Shown here in pieces: positions 42,629-52,149 of a stretch of 64,000 nucleotides of DNA (positions are counted from its first letter, which is position 1; the number at the start of each line of letters is the position of its first letter). The stretch spans positions 1 through 64,000 of the forward strand of contig CAAGMR010000016.1 in NCBI GenBank assembly GCA_900771085.1, given 5' to 3'. The translations under genes were made by a program, and so were the position numbers. Under the pieces are notes generated by a model. It was not told where the DNA came from, did no database searches, and was given only the letters and a program-made list of their open reading frames with translations. Source of the DNA: Clostridia bacterium (lineage in GTDB: Bacteria; Bacillota; Clostridia; Oscillospirales; Acutalibacteraceae).

Positions 42629-44515
42629 ATGAACAGTAAAATTAAGACAGACAACAGACTGATTGCGTTTCTGCTCTCTCTTGTAGTACTCTTAAGTACC
42701 TTGCCGGTTGCAGTACTGGCGGCAGACGGCGACCAATACAAAACACAAGGCGATGTGCTTAACGTTTATATGGTTTCACCGACAGGTATCACACATGGAG
42801 AAGATACCGATTCTTATTATTACAACATTATTAATGAGAATATTGACGGCGGTAGCGATTTTGTGTTTAAACTTGCAGCCGGTGGCGCTCCGGGAATTAA
42901 CAACAATCAGACTATTTTCAATGGCAACGTAAACATTTATGATTCATTGGATTTTTCAAAGGCCCCTGTTGTTACATTTTCAGATTTCACAGTAACAAAT
43001 ATCAGTAATTCCAACTGGCCTGACACCTCATCTTCAGTTGGCAGAGCCGGCAGAACATTTACATTTACACTTAAAGACGGAAAGCTTACCTCTGACAAGC
43101 AATATTATCTGGTGGTAAATGATATCTCATCCTCCGGAGGACAGGGCACAGGAAGCATAGGAAAGAAAATCGTATTTGCTTTTAAGATTGGCAATGTTTC
43201 AACAGCAGTCAAGTCAGTAAACTTCGACTATGAGGAACTGGTTTTCCGTGGTCTGAAACAGACTATCACATTAAATGCAACTGTTTTACCTGAAACAGCT
43301 ACAGACAAAAGTGTCTCTTATAAATCATCAGACGAAAAGGTTGCCACAGTTGGCAATGATGGAACAGTTACCTCTGTTGGCAGCGGTACAGCCGACATTG
43401 TCGCAAAGACAAATGACGGCGGATTTGAGGCTGTCTGCAAGGTATCAGTTGAAGACAGCGATGAAAACGTTATTTTAGCACCTGCAACCGGTGAACTTCA
43501 GCCACTTACACATGGCAGATATATGTATTCCGTCACTCAGCCTGATGTATACAAGGTTATTGGCAAAAGTGCCTATTTTGTAGCAAAAGAAGAGGTGGAC
43601 CTTTCAAAACTGCCTGTATTCCATTTTGCTTTTGGCAGCAATGGAGGAAAGAAGGACAGCTATTTTTATGTGAACGTATATTCAGATAAAGATGGAAAGA
43701 ACAAAGTAGCTCAATATTCCAGTTCAGGTGCGCCAGAATTCTCTATCGAGCTTACAAATGAAGGCCTGAAAGAAGGCAACACCTACTATCTTATTATTGA
43801 AAAGAATTCTCACTCCGGTTCTGAGGTTACAGATGAACCTATAACTGTAGAGTTTAAGGTAGCCGGCGAAGCAGCTGTTGACCCTGAAGAGCCAACTGAC
43901 CCTGAAGAGCCTGAAGCATATGAAACTGTAAAACAGTTCACAGACGGCAACTGGTATCACGCAAAGGGTGATGAAATCATCCCTGGCAAGACCGTGGCTG
44001 AAAATGAGTATGGCTGGTGGTACTGCGATGAAAACGGCAAGGTTGACTTTGACTTTACCGGACTTGCAGAAAACCAGTACGGCTGGTGGTACATTGAAAA
44101 CGGCAAAGTAAACTTCAACTACACCGGCATAAAGAACAACGAATATGGCTGGTGGCGTATCGAAAACGGCCAGGTCATCTTCAGTGCAACAGGCGTATAT
44201 GAAAATGAATACGGCTGGTGGTACGTTGAAAACGGCAAGGTTAACTTCGACTACACAGGCATTAAGGAAAATGCATACGGCTGGTGGAGAATTGTAAACG
44301 GTGGTGTTGACTTCTCTGCTCACGGCGTATTCCAGAATGAATACGGCTGGTGGTATGTAAACGGCGGAAAGGTAAACTTCTCATACACCGGAATTGCTTC
44401 CAACGAATGGGGCTCATGGTATATTAAGAACGGCCAGGTGAATTTTGATTATACCGGCAGCATTCTGGTCAATAAAAAGACTTATAAAGTCATAAACGGA
44501 CAGATTGTTGCATAA
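42629..44515 (+). CDS. Secreted Ig-like/Big_2 protein with YGWW repeats
   Basis: 628 residues: signal peptide (about 1-32), beta module A (VNIYDSLDFSKAPVVTFS ... LTSDKQYYLVVND), a Big_2 domain (about 195-280: YEELVFRGLKQTITL ... VGSGTADIVAKT), beta module B that resembles A (FYVNVYSDKDG ... LKEGNTYYLIIEKN), an Asp-Pro-Glu linker with two EEPTDPEEP copies, and six to seven 22-residue YGWW units to the C terminus. Modules A and B look like an internal duplication. Wall or glycan attachment by the repeats is inferred. SD AAGGAGGC. Confidence 0.75.
   Translation: MNSKIKTDNRLIAFLLSLVVLLSTLPVAVLAADGDQYKTQGDVLNVYMVSPTGITHGEDTDSYYYNIINENIDGGSDFVFKLAAGGAPGINNNQTIFNGNVNIYDSLDFSKAPVVTFSDFTVTNISNSNWPDTSSSVGRAGRTFTFTLKDGKLTSDKQYYLVVNDISSSGGQGTGSIGKKIVFAFKIGNVSTAVKSVNFDYEELVFRGLKQTITLNATVLPETATDKSVSYKSSDEKVATVGNDGTVTSVGSGTADIVAKTNDGGFEAVCKVSVEDSDENVILAPATGELQPLTHGRYMYSVTQPDVYKVIGKSAYFVAKEEVDLSKLPVFHFAFGSNGGKKDSYFYVNVYSDKDGKNKVAQYSSSGAPEFSIELTNEGLKEGNTYYLIIEKNSHSGSEVTDEPITVEFKVAGEAAVDPEEPTDPEEPEAYETVKQFTDGNWYHAKGDEIIPGKTVAENEYGWWYCDENGKVDFDFTGLAENQYGWWYIENGKVNFNYTGIKNNEYGWWRIENGQVIFSATGVYENEYGWWYVENGKVNFDYTGIKENAYGWWRIVNGGVDFSAHGVFQNEYGWWYVNGGKVNFSYTGIASNEWGSWYIKNGQVNFDYTGSILVNKKTYKVINGQIVA
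43990..44490 (+). repeat. 66-bp YGWW repeats
   Basis: Seven units; the last (NEWGSWYIKNGQVNFDY) is nearly the same as the final unit of the 451-aa protein. Confidence 0.8.
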
Positions 44516-44532
44516 TTTTTTCACAAGTGTGT

Positions 44533-44538
44533 TATAAT
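44533..44538 (+). promoter_or_regulatory. -10 element for the MarR gene
   Basis: TATAAT about 40 bases before the ATG; a TTGCAT upstream has a 19-bp spacer, so the -35 is weak. Confidence 0.35.
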
Positions 44539-44575
44539 CACCCCAACAGGAAAAAACAGGGTATACAGGTGAATT

Positions 44576-45109
44576 ATGTCCAGAAAATCAGATGTAACAG
44601 AGGCTGTTGCAAGCCTTGAGAGATCAATAAAAAGAACACAGACCTTGCTCGATGGCAACAGACACGGCGGCAAAGCTACCGGTCGTACCCTTAAGGCCAT
44701 CGCCATGAACAATGGTGCAAAGGCAAGTGAACTTGCAAGACTGCTCAACCTTAGTCCGTCTTCCATGTCGGACAAGCTGGAGTTGCTTGAGGCGTCCGGT
44801 GATATTACAAGAGAACGTGATACTGCCGACAGACGTATTGTCAGGGTATATATTACCGAAAAAGGTAAGAGCATAGTCGAAAAGCAATCAACGGTTGGTC
44901 CCAGATACGACAGTGACTATACCAGCGTTCTTACAGATGAAGAGGCCGAAGCTTTCTATGACATCTGCCGCAAACTTGAAAATTCACTGGAGACTATCTT
45001 TGAGGCAGAGAAATCACGTCGCATAGATGCTGTTCGCCTTGACAGAGAGATTGATCAGATGGACAGTTCATTTGAACCATTGAAAAAACCAAAATTAGAT
45101 GTCGGTTAA
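44576..45109 (+). CDS. MarR-family transcriptional regulator
   Basis: 177 residues. Winged helix with ASELARLLNLSPSSMSDKLELLEASGDITRERDTADRRIVRVYITEKG: recognition helix (LSPSSMSDKLELLE), and beta-wing with the usual DRR. An N-terminal and a C-terminal helix for dimerisation. It directly follows the 628-aa surface protein gene on the same strand (60-bp gap with a TATAAT at 44533-44538), so it may have its own promoter. Target and ligand not visible. Confidence 0.88.
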   Translation: MSRKSDVTEAVASLERSIKRTQTLLDGNRHGGKATGRTLKAIAMNNGAKASELARLLNLSPSSMSDKLELLEASGDITRERDTADRRIVRVYITEKGKSIVEKQSTVGPRYDSDYTSVLTDEEAEAFYDICRKLENSLETIFEAEKSRRIDAVRLDREIDQMDSSFEPLKKPKLDVG

Positions 45110-45120
45110 CCGGCATAGAA

Positions 45121-45151
45121 AAAAGGCACGACCGTTCGGTCGTGCCTTTTC
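45121..45151. terminator. Bidirectional terminator
   Basis: AAAAGGCACGACCG/CGGTCGTGCCTTTT stem between the MarR gene and the convergent kinase gene. Confidence 0.9.
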
Positions 45152-45155
45152 TTTA

Positions 45156-47453
45156 TTATCTGTTTGCCGGTTCTGTTTGCGGAAGTTTAACGGTTGCCTT
45201 AAACAGGTCACCATCTATTTCCAGAGAAAGGGCGCCGTGCTGGAGTTCGCAAAGATCCTTTGCGATGGAAAGGCCGAGGCCGTTTCCTTCTCGTTCGCCT
45301 CGAGACTTGTCTCCGCGAACGAAGCGCTCAGTCAGTTCTTCCGGTGTAATGTTCAGCTGAGCCAAAGATACATTCTTGATTGATACATAGGAGTAGCCCG
45401 GGGCAGGGTCGTCCTCACTGTAGATATCAACATATACACGGGTGTCCGGTGCTGCGTACTTCTTAACGTTGCTGAAGAGGTTTGAGAGAATACGGTATGT
45501 CTTCGGGCCATCGGCATATATTACCGGATGGCTGTGGTCATTAAGAATAATGCTGTTGCCGTTTTTCTCGAGCTCCGGATTAAACTCTGCTATTGTTTGA
45601 GCCACAAGTTCGGAAAGACTTAAAACTCCGAAATTAAGGGTTACATTGCCCGAACTTACTTTGGACGCTTCAATGAGATCTTCGATGAGTCTCTTGAGCT
45701 TGGTTGACTGAGTCTGAAGAGTATCGATGTACTTCTTTGCGTCTTCATCTTCTATGTCACATTTTGAAAGAAGGTCGGTGTAGTTGATTACGGAAGTAAG
45801 CGGAGTTTTCAGGTCATGGGAAACATTGGTGATGAGCTCTGTCTTAAGGTGTTCATCCTTTACGGCCTTCTCAATGGCTTCGTTGAGGCGGGCGTTTGAG
45901 GTACTCAGGTTGTGAGCGAGTTCCTTTAGGGAGTCATCCGGCTCGCCGCTCGGGAAATGAACTTCTTCTATTTCGCCGGAAGCCTTTATTACTGCATCTA
46001 GGTCACGCATGTAGTTTATAACCTTTGTCGCTACCCATACGTCAAATCCGATGAGAATGACTGTGCCAAATGCACTGAAAAGCGAAAGGATGGCATTGAC
46101 TGCAATGACAATGATTATCATTTTCATGACGTTGTCATTGAAGTGCTCAGGGGTATATTTCATTGCATCCTGAATCTTTTCATATGGCTTTTTGAAAAGT
46201 TTAATGAAGATTTTTCTGCAGAGGTTGAAAACCCAGGAGCAGAAACGGACCGCAAGTTTTATGCACCAGATAAAGAGGCTGACAGACAGGAAACTGCGGA
46301 TATAACTGTAATCACGTTTCTTGATGATGCGGGACAGGGATGTTGCCCAATAGATGACTGCGAGTGCCATAAAGACACTGCCGGCAACGGCCAGACCCAT
46401 ATACATATCATAATGAAGGCAGAGTTCCGGATAAATTCCTCCATCGATAACCCTTGATGCCGCATAGAGGGAAAGCAATGTCCATGGGATACAGAAAAGT
46501 GCTATGGAGTTGAACAGGCGCAGTTCACTCGGAATTCTGTCGATGCGAAGAAGAACGGTATCTGTTCCTTCTCCTTCGCTATTTACGTGACCGGCTGAAA
46601 GTATGAGCCAGATGATTGCCAGAGCGAAAACCAGGGATGAACCAACTATAGCCAGAAGCTGATGGTTTCCGCGATTGTCATTGGCAGTTGCGATATCGTA
46701 GAGTTTCAGGAAAGCGGCGTAATCATCGCCCGGCTGAAACTTTCCATCGGGAAGGAAAACGTAGTATTCTCCTCCGTTTTCCAATCTGGCGTGGCTTGCA
46801 AGTATTGAATTCTTAAGCTGCATGTCAGATGGCTTGCGCTCAAGATTGGAGAAAACCTGTCCTTCAGGAGTCACAACATAATACTTGAGATTTATGGTTC
46901 TTTCGAGGTCATCGGAATAATGTTCCTGATTATAACCGATACTTTCGATGGCACTGTTTACCTGTCCATCATATTGCTTTTCGAAATCGGCATAAACCTG
47001 TTTTTCGGTCTTGTCGGCATCAATCTCTTCTATGTCAAAATCGAAGCTGTAAGCGTCATCAAGCTCCGGTGTGCTGATGTTCTGGAAATCTTCATATATC
47101 TGGTCAAAATCTTCGCCGTCTTCAAAGATTTCTTTGTTGTCCCTGTAGGCTTTCATAACCTGCTCGAGGACTTCCTGCTTACTTTCGGCAAACATTTTTT
47201 TCTCGCCTTTTACGCTTTTTTCTGCTAGAAGATTAGCATGCATCTCGTCGGTGTGGAACTGGTCCTTTACCGCGGTGCATTCAGCATACGAGTAGTCCTC
47301 GCCCGAGATGTAATTCTGATAGCCTACGGCACTGCAGCAGGCGGCAAAGCCGATTGCATTATATGCCAGAATGGCAAATGAAATTATGGCAATGATTATT
47401 GCCGTGATTTTTGTTATTACAGAACGTTCAAATCTTTTCAACTTTGTATCCAA
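45156..47453 (-). CDS. Multi-span sensor histidine kinase
   Basis: 765 residues, long for the family. N-terminal membrane helix (about 14-36), a large extracytoplasmic domain (about 37-265), then four more helices (about 268-480) with a Lys/Pro region, HisKA H-box SHDLKTPLTSV, N-box SNLFSNVKKYA, and G-box GNGLGLS. The 765-residue size comes from the sensory domain and extra helices. The predicted TTG start overlaps the regulator by 26 bp; an internal start is possible. TCS 3 of the window. Confidence 0.88.
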   Translation of the reverse strand: MDTKLKRFERSVITKITAIIIAIISFAILAYNAIGFAACCSAVGYQNYISGEDYSYAECTAVKDQFHTDEMHANLLAEKSVKGEKKMFAESKQEVLEQVMKAYRDNKEIFEDGEDFDQIYEDFQNISTPELDDAYSFDFDIEEIDADKTEKQVYADFEKQYDGQVNSAIESIGYNQEHYSDDLERTINLKYYVVTPEGQVFSNLERKPSDMQLKNSILASHARLENGGEYYVFLPDGKFQPGDDYAAFLKLYDIATANDNRGNHQLLAIVGSSLVFALAIIWLILSAGHVNSEGEGTDTVLLRIDRIPSELRLFNSIALFCIPWTLLSLYAASRVIDGGIYPELCLHYDMYMGLAVAGSVFMALAVIYWATSLSRIIKKRDYSYIRSFLSVSLFIWCIKLAVRFCSWVFNLCRKIFIKLFKKPYEKIQDAMKYTPEHFNDNVMKMIIIVIAVNAILSLFSAFGTVILIGFDVWVATKVINYMRDLDAVIKASGEIEEVHFPSGEPDDSLKELAHNLSTSNARLNEAIEKAVKDEHLKTELITNVSHDLKTPLTSVINYTDLLSKCDIEDEDAKKYIDTLQTQSTKLKRLIEDLIEASKVSSGNVTLNFGVLSLSELVAQTIAEFNPELEKNGNSIILNDHSHPVIYADGPKTYRILSNLFSNVKKYAAPDTRVYVDIYSEDDPAPGYSYVSIKNVSLAQLNITPEELTERFVRGDKSRGEREGNGLGLSIAKDLCELQHGALSLEIDGDLFKATVKLPQTEPANR

Positions 47454-48117
47454 GACCCCATACCACCTTTAAATATTTTGGTTCTTTAGGATTAATTTCA
47501 ATCTTTTCACGGATATTTCGAATGTGAACTGTTACAGTCTTTTCTGTGGCAATGGCCGGCTCTTTCCAGACAGCCTCATAAATCTGGCCTGAGGACAGAA
47601 CCTTTCCCATGTTTTCCATGAGATATTCAAGAATCAGGTATTCGAGTGCGGTGAGTTTTACCGGTTCGCCATCGACATAGGCCTGCTTTTCTGCTGTGTC
47701 AAGTTCGAGCCCGCCTGTCACCAGTCTTTCATCCGACTGGGCAATGCTTCCAAAGCTTGCATAGCGTCTTATCTGTGACTTTACACGGGCAACAAGCTCG
47801 AGCGGGTTGAAAGGCTTTGTGACATAGTCATCTGCGCCAAAGCTTAAGCCTGCGATTTTGTCTGTGTCTTCGGATTTTGCTGAAAGCAGAATGATAGGGA
47901 AATGATATTTCTGACGAAGATTAACCATTGCAGTAAGTCCATCCATTTTCGGCATCATAATGTCGAGCACCAGACAATGGATCTCATTGTTCTTCACTGC
48001 TTCCAGGGCCTCGATGCCGTTGGATGCGGTTAATACATTGTAGCCTTCATTTCTGAGATAGATGATGATAGAGTCTCTTATTGCCTGATCGTCATCGCAA
48101 ACTAAAACAGTATACAT
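47428..48117 (-). CDS. OmpR/PhoB-family response regulator (TCS 3)
   Basis: 229 residues. Receiver with DDD at 8-10, phosphoacceptor in LDIMMPKMDG near residue 53 and TKPFN, then a winged-helix effector with LTALEYLILEYLMENMGKV and the VWGLGYKV C terminus. First gene of the leftward TCS operon, its end overlapping the kinase by 26 bp. Target unknown. Confidence 0.93.
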   Translation of the reverse strand: MYTVLVCDDDQAIRDSIIIYLRNEGYNVLTASNGIEALEAVKNNEIHCLVLDIMMPKMDGLTAMVNLRQKYHFPIILLSAKSEDTDKIAGLSFGADDYVTKPFNPLELVARVKSQIRRYASFGSIAQSDERLVTGGLELDTAEKQAYVDGEPVKLTALEYLILEYLMENMGKVLSSGQIYEAVWKEPAIATEKTVTVHIRNIREKIEINPKEPKYLKVVWGLGYKVEKI

Positions 48118-48251
48118 TGGTTTTCTCCATTTCCAAGATTGAATTCAACGTCTATAAGTCTACTATACCAAAGATTCAACAAAGTTATGAGAATATAAAG
48201 AAAAAGTAAAGATGGAAAATAAAATTTGTATGCTTTTCAGGGACTTTGTTG

Positions 48252-48257
48252 TATAAT
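48252..48257 (+). promoter_or_regulatory. -10 element for hypA
   Basis: TATAAT with no good -35, 40 bases before the ATG. Confidence 0.35.
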
Positions 48258-48296
48258 GCAAATTGGTAAATATCTTATTTGGCAGAGGTACTTTTT

Positions 48297-48641
48297 ATGC
48301 ATGAACTCGGTATAGCCTTCTACATCATTGACGATGTTAAAGAAGTAGTAGAAAAGAACAATCTTACACAGGTAGGTTCTGTAACAATAGAACTTGGCGA
48401 AGTATCCGGCGTAATTCCTGAATATCTTGAAGATGTATGGAACTGGGCATGTGAGAAGCATGAATGTATGAAGGGCTGCAAGCTCAACATCCTCAAGGAT
48501 GAGGCTGTAACTTTCTGCGAAGATTGCCACGAAACCTACCCGACAGTCAAGTATGGCAAGGAATGTCCTTACTGCCATTCAGGCAATACATACCTTGTAA
48601 AAGGTAATGGCGCAGTAATCAAAGAGATCGAAGCCTGCTAA
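48297..48641 (+). CDS. hypA: Hydrogenase/urease nickel-incorporation protein HypA
   Basis: 114 residues. Starts MHELG, so His2 (nickel site) is retained if the ATG at 48297 is used; the zinc site is CEDC (74-77) and CPYC (90-93). Delivers nickel into [NiFe] hydrogenase (or urease) maturation. No hypB-F or hydrogenase genes in the window, so it acts alone here. The ATG is supported by GGCAGAGG and the requirement for MHE. Confidence 0.92.
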   Translation: MHELGIAFYIIDDVKEVVEKNNLTQVGSVTIELGEVSGVIPEYLEDVWNWACEKHECMKGCKLNILKDEAVTFCEDCHETYPTVKYGKECPYCHSGNTYLVKGNGAVIKEIEAC

Positions 48642-48647
48642 AAGCGT

Positions 48648-48677
48648 TGACTTATGCGCTTTTCCTGTGATATTATT
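48648..48677 (+). promoter_or_regulatory. Promoter of the T-box/ileS transcript
   Basis: TTGACT, 18-bp spacer, TATTAT. The -35 lies inside a loose AAAAGCG/CGCTTTT hairpin after hypA. Confidence 0.65.
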
Positions 48678-48699
48678 ACAGGCACAAATTAAATAACAA

Positions 48700-48938
48700 C
48701 CATAAATGCTTAGACGGAGACAGTAAGTCATGTGCGTCAGCTTTAGCGAGTCGGGGATGGTGAAAGCCCGATGCAAGACAAATTGACCGAATATCACTCC
48801 CGAGCAGCATGCTGAACTCATAGTAAGCAGAGCCGGCACCCACCGTTACCAGGGGCACATATGTTAGTATGATGTTAAATAGGTGGTATAACGAAACTTA
48901 AAGCTTCGTCCTGTTTGCACAGGATGAAGCTTATTTTT
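48700..48938 (+). ncRNA. T-box leader controlling ileS (Ile, specifier ATC)
   Basis: The 313 bases between hypA and ileS hold a T-box. Stem I distal loop CGGG(GATGGTG...)CCCG is at about 48753-48773, the likely Ile specifier ATC is at 48793-48795 within GAATATCAC, the T-box motif AGGTGGTATAACG is at 48881-48893, and a terminator hairpin (AAGCTTCGTCCTG/CAGGATGAAGCTT, 48901-48932, then T-run) precedes the SD. Uncharged tRNA-Ile would favour the antiterminator and ileS expression. Confidence 0.9.
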
Positions 48939-48954
48939 TTGAGGAGGAATTTCA

Positions 48955-51900
48955 GTGTACGAAAAGGTATCAACAGACCTTAACCTCGTAGAACGCGAGA
49001 GAGAAATCGCGAAGTTCTGGGAAGATGAACAGATCTTCGAAAAGACTGAAGAAAAACAGGGCCCTTCATATGTATTCTATGATGGTCCTCCAACAGCAAA
49101 CGGCAAGCCTCACATTGGTCACGTTCTTACACGTGTAATCAAGGATATGATTCCACGTTACAGAACCATGAAGGGCAACTTCGTACCAAGAAAGGCAGGC
49201 TGGGATACACACGGCCTTCCTGTTGAGATTGAAGTAGAAAAGAAGCTCGGTCTCGACGGCAAGGAACAGATTGAAGAATACGGACTTGAGCCATTCATCA
49301 AAGAGTGTAAAGAGTCTGTATGGCAGTACAAAGGCATGTGGGAAGAGTTCTCAAAAATCGTTGGCTTCTGGGCTGACATGGACAACCCATATGTTACATA
49401 TGACAACAACTTCATTGAATCAGAGTGGTGGGCTCTCAAGCAGATTTATGACAAGGGCCTCATGTACAAGGGCTTCAAGGTAGTTCCTTACTGCCCTCGC
49501 TGTGGTACCCCTCTTTCTTCTCACGAAGTTGCACAGGGTTACAAGCTCGTTAAGGAGCGTTCAGCAGTTGTACGTTTCAAGGTTGTTGGCGAAGATGCTT
49601 ACTTCCTTGCATGGACAACAACACCATGGACACTTCCTTCAAACGTTGCTCTTTGCGTAAACCCTGATGAGGAATATGCAAAGGTAAAGGCAGCAGACGG
49701 CTATACATATTACATGGCTACAGCTCTCCTCGACACAGTTCTCGGAAAGCTTGGCACAGAAGAGACACCTGCTTACGAGGTTCTTGAAACCTATAAGGGT
49801 AAGGACCTTGAGTACAAGGAGTATGAGCCTCTCTATGATTGCGTAAAGCCAATCGTTGCAAAGCAGCACAAGAAGGGTCATTTTGTAACAGCTGACAGCT
49901 ACGTTACAATGTCCGACGGTACAGGTATCGTTCACATTGCTCCTGCTTTCGGTGAAGACGATGCTCAGGTAGGCCGTAACTATGACCTTCCATTCGTACA
50001 GCTCGTTGATGAGCAGGGTAACATGAAGGAGGAGACTCCATTTGCAGGTCTCTTCGTAAAAGATGCTGACCCTAAGGTTCTCATTGACCTCGACGAACGC
50101 GGACTTCTTTTCGATGCACCTAAGTTCGAGCACAGCTATCCACACTGCTGGAGATGTGACACACCTCTCGTTTACTATGCTCGCGAATCATGGTTCATCA
50201 AGATGACAGACGTTAAGGATGACCTTATCGCAAACAACAATACAATCAACTGGATCCCTGAAACAATCGGCAAGGGCCGTTTCGGTGACTGGCTTGAAAA
50301 TGTTCAGGACTGGGGCGTTTCCCGTAACCGTTACTGGGGTACTCCTCTTAACGTATGGGAATGCGACGAGTGCGGATGCAAGCATTCAATCGGTTCTATT
50401 GAAGAACTCAAGAGCATGTCTGACAACTGCCCTGATGACATTGAACTTCACCGTCCATTCATCGACAGAGTAACAATCAAGTGCCCTGACTGCGGAGCTC
50501 AGATGAAGAGAGTTCCGGAAGTTCTTGACTGCTGGTTCGACTCAGGTTCAATGCCATTCGCACAGCACCATTATCCATTTGAAAACAAGGAACTCTTCGA
50601 GACTCAGTTCCCTGCAGACTTCATTTCCGAAGCTGTTGACCAGACTCGCGGATGGTTCTATTCACTTCTTGCAATTTCAACCCTCATCTTCAACAAGGCA
50701 CCTTACAAGAATGTAATCGTTCTTGGCCACGTTCAGGATGAAGACGGACAGAAGATGTCCAAGTCCAAGGGCAACGCAGTTGACCCTATGGACGCGCTCA
50801 ACACCTACGGTGCTGACGCAATTCGCTGGTATTTCTATACAAACTCTGCTCCATGGCTTCCAAACCGTTTCTCAGGTAAGGCAGTTACTGAAGGTCAGAG
50901 AAAGATTCTCGGTACTCTCTGGAATACTTATGCATTCTTCGTACTCTATGCAAACATCGATGAATTTGATGCTACAAAGTACGAACTTAAGTATGATGAA
51001 CTCTCCGTAATGGACAAGTGGTGTCTCTCCAAGATGAACTCCATGATTAAGGGCGTTGACGAGAACCTTGCAAACTACAGAATCCCTGAAGCTGCAAAGT
51101 ACATTCAGGAATTCGTTGACGAACTTTCCAACTGGTATGTTCGCCGCTGCCGTTCACGTTTCTGGGCTGAAGGCATGACTCAGGATAAGATTAATGCTTA
51201 CATGACTCTTTACACAGCTCTTGTTGAAACCTGCAAGACAGCAGCTCCAATGCTTCCATTTATGACAGAGCAGATTTATCGCAACCTCGTTTGCAGTATT
51301 GATAAGGATGCTCCAATTTCTATCCATCTTTGCGACTTCCCTGAAGTCAGAACAGAGTGGGTAGACAAGCAGCTTGAAGCAGACATGGAAGAAGTTCTCA
51401 GCATCGTTACTCTTGGCCGTGCATGCAGAAATGGTTCAAACATAAAGAACCGTCAGCCTCTCGGCAAGATGTACATCAAGGCAGAAAACGTTCTTTCAGA
51501 CTACTACGTTGATATCATCAAGGATGAGCTCAACATCAAGTCTGTTGAATTTGCAACTGACGACAGCAGCCTTATGGATTACACTTTCAAGCCTCAGCTC
51601 AAGGTTTGCGGACCTAAGTACGGCAAGAACGTAGGTGCAATCCGTAACGCACTTTCAGAAATCACAAACGGTATTGCCGCAAAGGCTGAGCTCGACAGCA
51701 AGGGAACACTTACAGTAGCTCTCGCTGACGGCACATCAGTTGAGATGGCTCCTGAAGAACTCCTTATTGAGGCAAAACAGCAGGAAGGCCTCTTCGCTCT
51801 TTCTGAAAACGGCGTAACAGTAGCAATCGACACCAACCTTACAGAAGAACTCATCACAGAAGGTTTCGTTCGTGAAATCGTTTCAAAGGTTCAGACAATG

Positions 51901-52110
51901 CGTAAGGATGCAGGTTTCGAAGTAACAGACCACATTGCTCTTTCCGTTACAGGTAACGACAAGATTGAAACTCTCGTTTCTGACAATAAGGAATCAGTAA
52001 TGAAGGATGTACTTGCAGTAGAAGTTACAACAGGCGCAGTTGACGGCTACACTGCAGAGTGGGACATCAACGGCGAAAAGGCTACATTTGGCGTTAAAGT
52101 CGTAAAGTAA
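48955..52110 (+). CDS. ileS: Isoleucyl-tRNA synthetase
   Basis: 1051 residues, class I. HIGH (PHIGH at residues 52-56, in PPTANGKPHIGH), CP1 editing domain, KMSKS at 600-604, anticodon-binding and C-terminal zinc-type domains. GTG start with GAGGAGG SD, controlled by the T-box. Uses biased codons as for a highly expressed gene. The C-terminal half resembles the short-tail, type-2 IleRS of some Clostridia. Confidence 0.97.
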   Translation: MYEKVSTDLNLVEREREIAKFWEDEQIFEKTEEKQGPSYVFYDGPPTANGKPHIGHVLTRVIKDMIPRYRTMKGNFVPRKAGWDTHGLPVEIEVEKKLGLDGKEQIEEYGLEPFIKECKESVWQYKGMWEEFSKIVGFWADMDNPYVTYDNNFIESEWWALKQIYDKGLMYKGFKVVPYCPRCGTPLSSHEVAQGYKLVKERSAVVRFKVVGEDAYFLAWTTTPWTLPSNVALCVNPDEEYAKVKAADGYTYYMATALLDTVLGKLGTEETPAYEVLETYKGKDLEYKEYEPLYDCVKPIVAKQHKKGHFVTADSYVTMSDGTGIVHIAPAFGEDDAQVGRNYDLPFVQLVDEQGNMKEETPFAGLFVKDADPKVLIDLDERGLLFDAPKFEHSYPHCWRCDTPLVYYARESWFIKMTDVKDDLIANNNTINWIPETIGKGRFGDWLENVQDWGVSRNRYWGTPLNVWECDECGCKHSIGSIEELKSMSDNCPDDIELHRPFIDRVTIKCPDCGAQMKRVPEVLDCWFDSGSMPFAQHHYPFENKELFETQFPADFISEAVDQTRGWFYSLLAISTLIFNKAPYKNVIVLGHVQDEDGQKMSKSKGNAVDPMDALNTYGADAIRWYFYTNSAPWLPNRFSGKAVTEGQRKILGTLWNTYAFFVLYANIDEFDATKYELKYDELSVMDKWCLSKMNSMIKGVDENLANYRIPEAAKYIQEFVDELSNWYVRRCRSRFWAEGMTQDKINAYMTLYTALVETCKTAAPMLPFMTEQIYRNLVCSIDKDAPISIHLCDFPEVRTEWVDKQLEADMEEVLSIVTLGRACRNGSNIKNRQPLGKMYIKAENVLSDYYVDIIKDELNIKSVEFATDDSSLMDYTFKPQLKVCGPKYGKNVGAIRNALSEITNGIAAKAELDSKGTLTVALADGTSVEMAPEELLIEAKQQEGLFALSENGVTVAIDTNLTEELITEGFVREIVSKVQTMRKDAGFEVTDHIALSVTGNDKIETLVSDNKESVMKDVLAVEVTTGAVDGYTAEWDINGEKATFGVKVVK

Positions 52111-52120
52111 GATAAAATTA

Positions 52121-52149
52121 AAAGCCACCCCTCGGGGTGGCTTTTTTTA
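52121..52149. terminator. Bidirectional terminator
   Basis: AAAGCCACCC/GGGTGGCTTT stem with a CTCG loop and T-run, between ileS and prfA (convergent). Confidence 0.9.
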
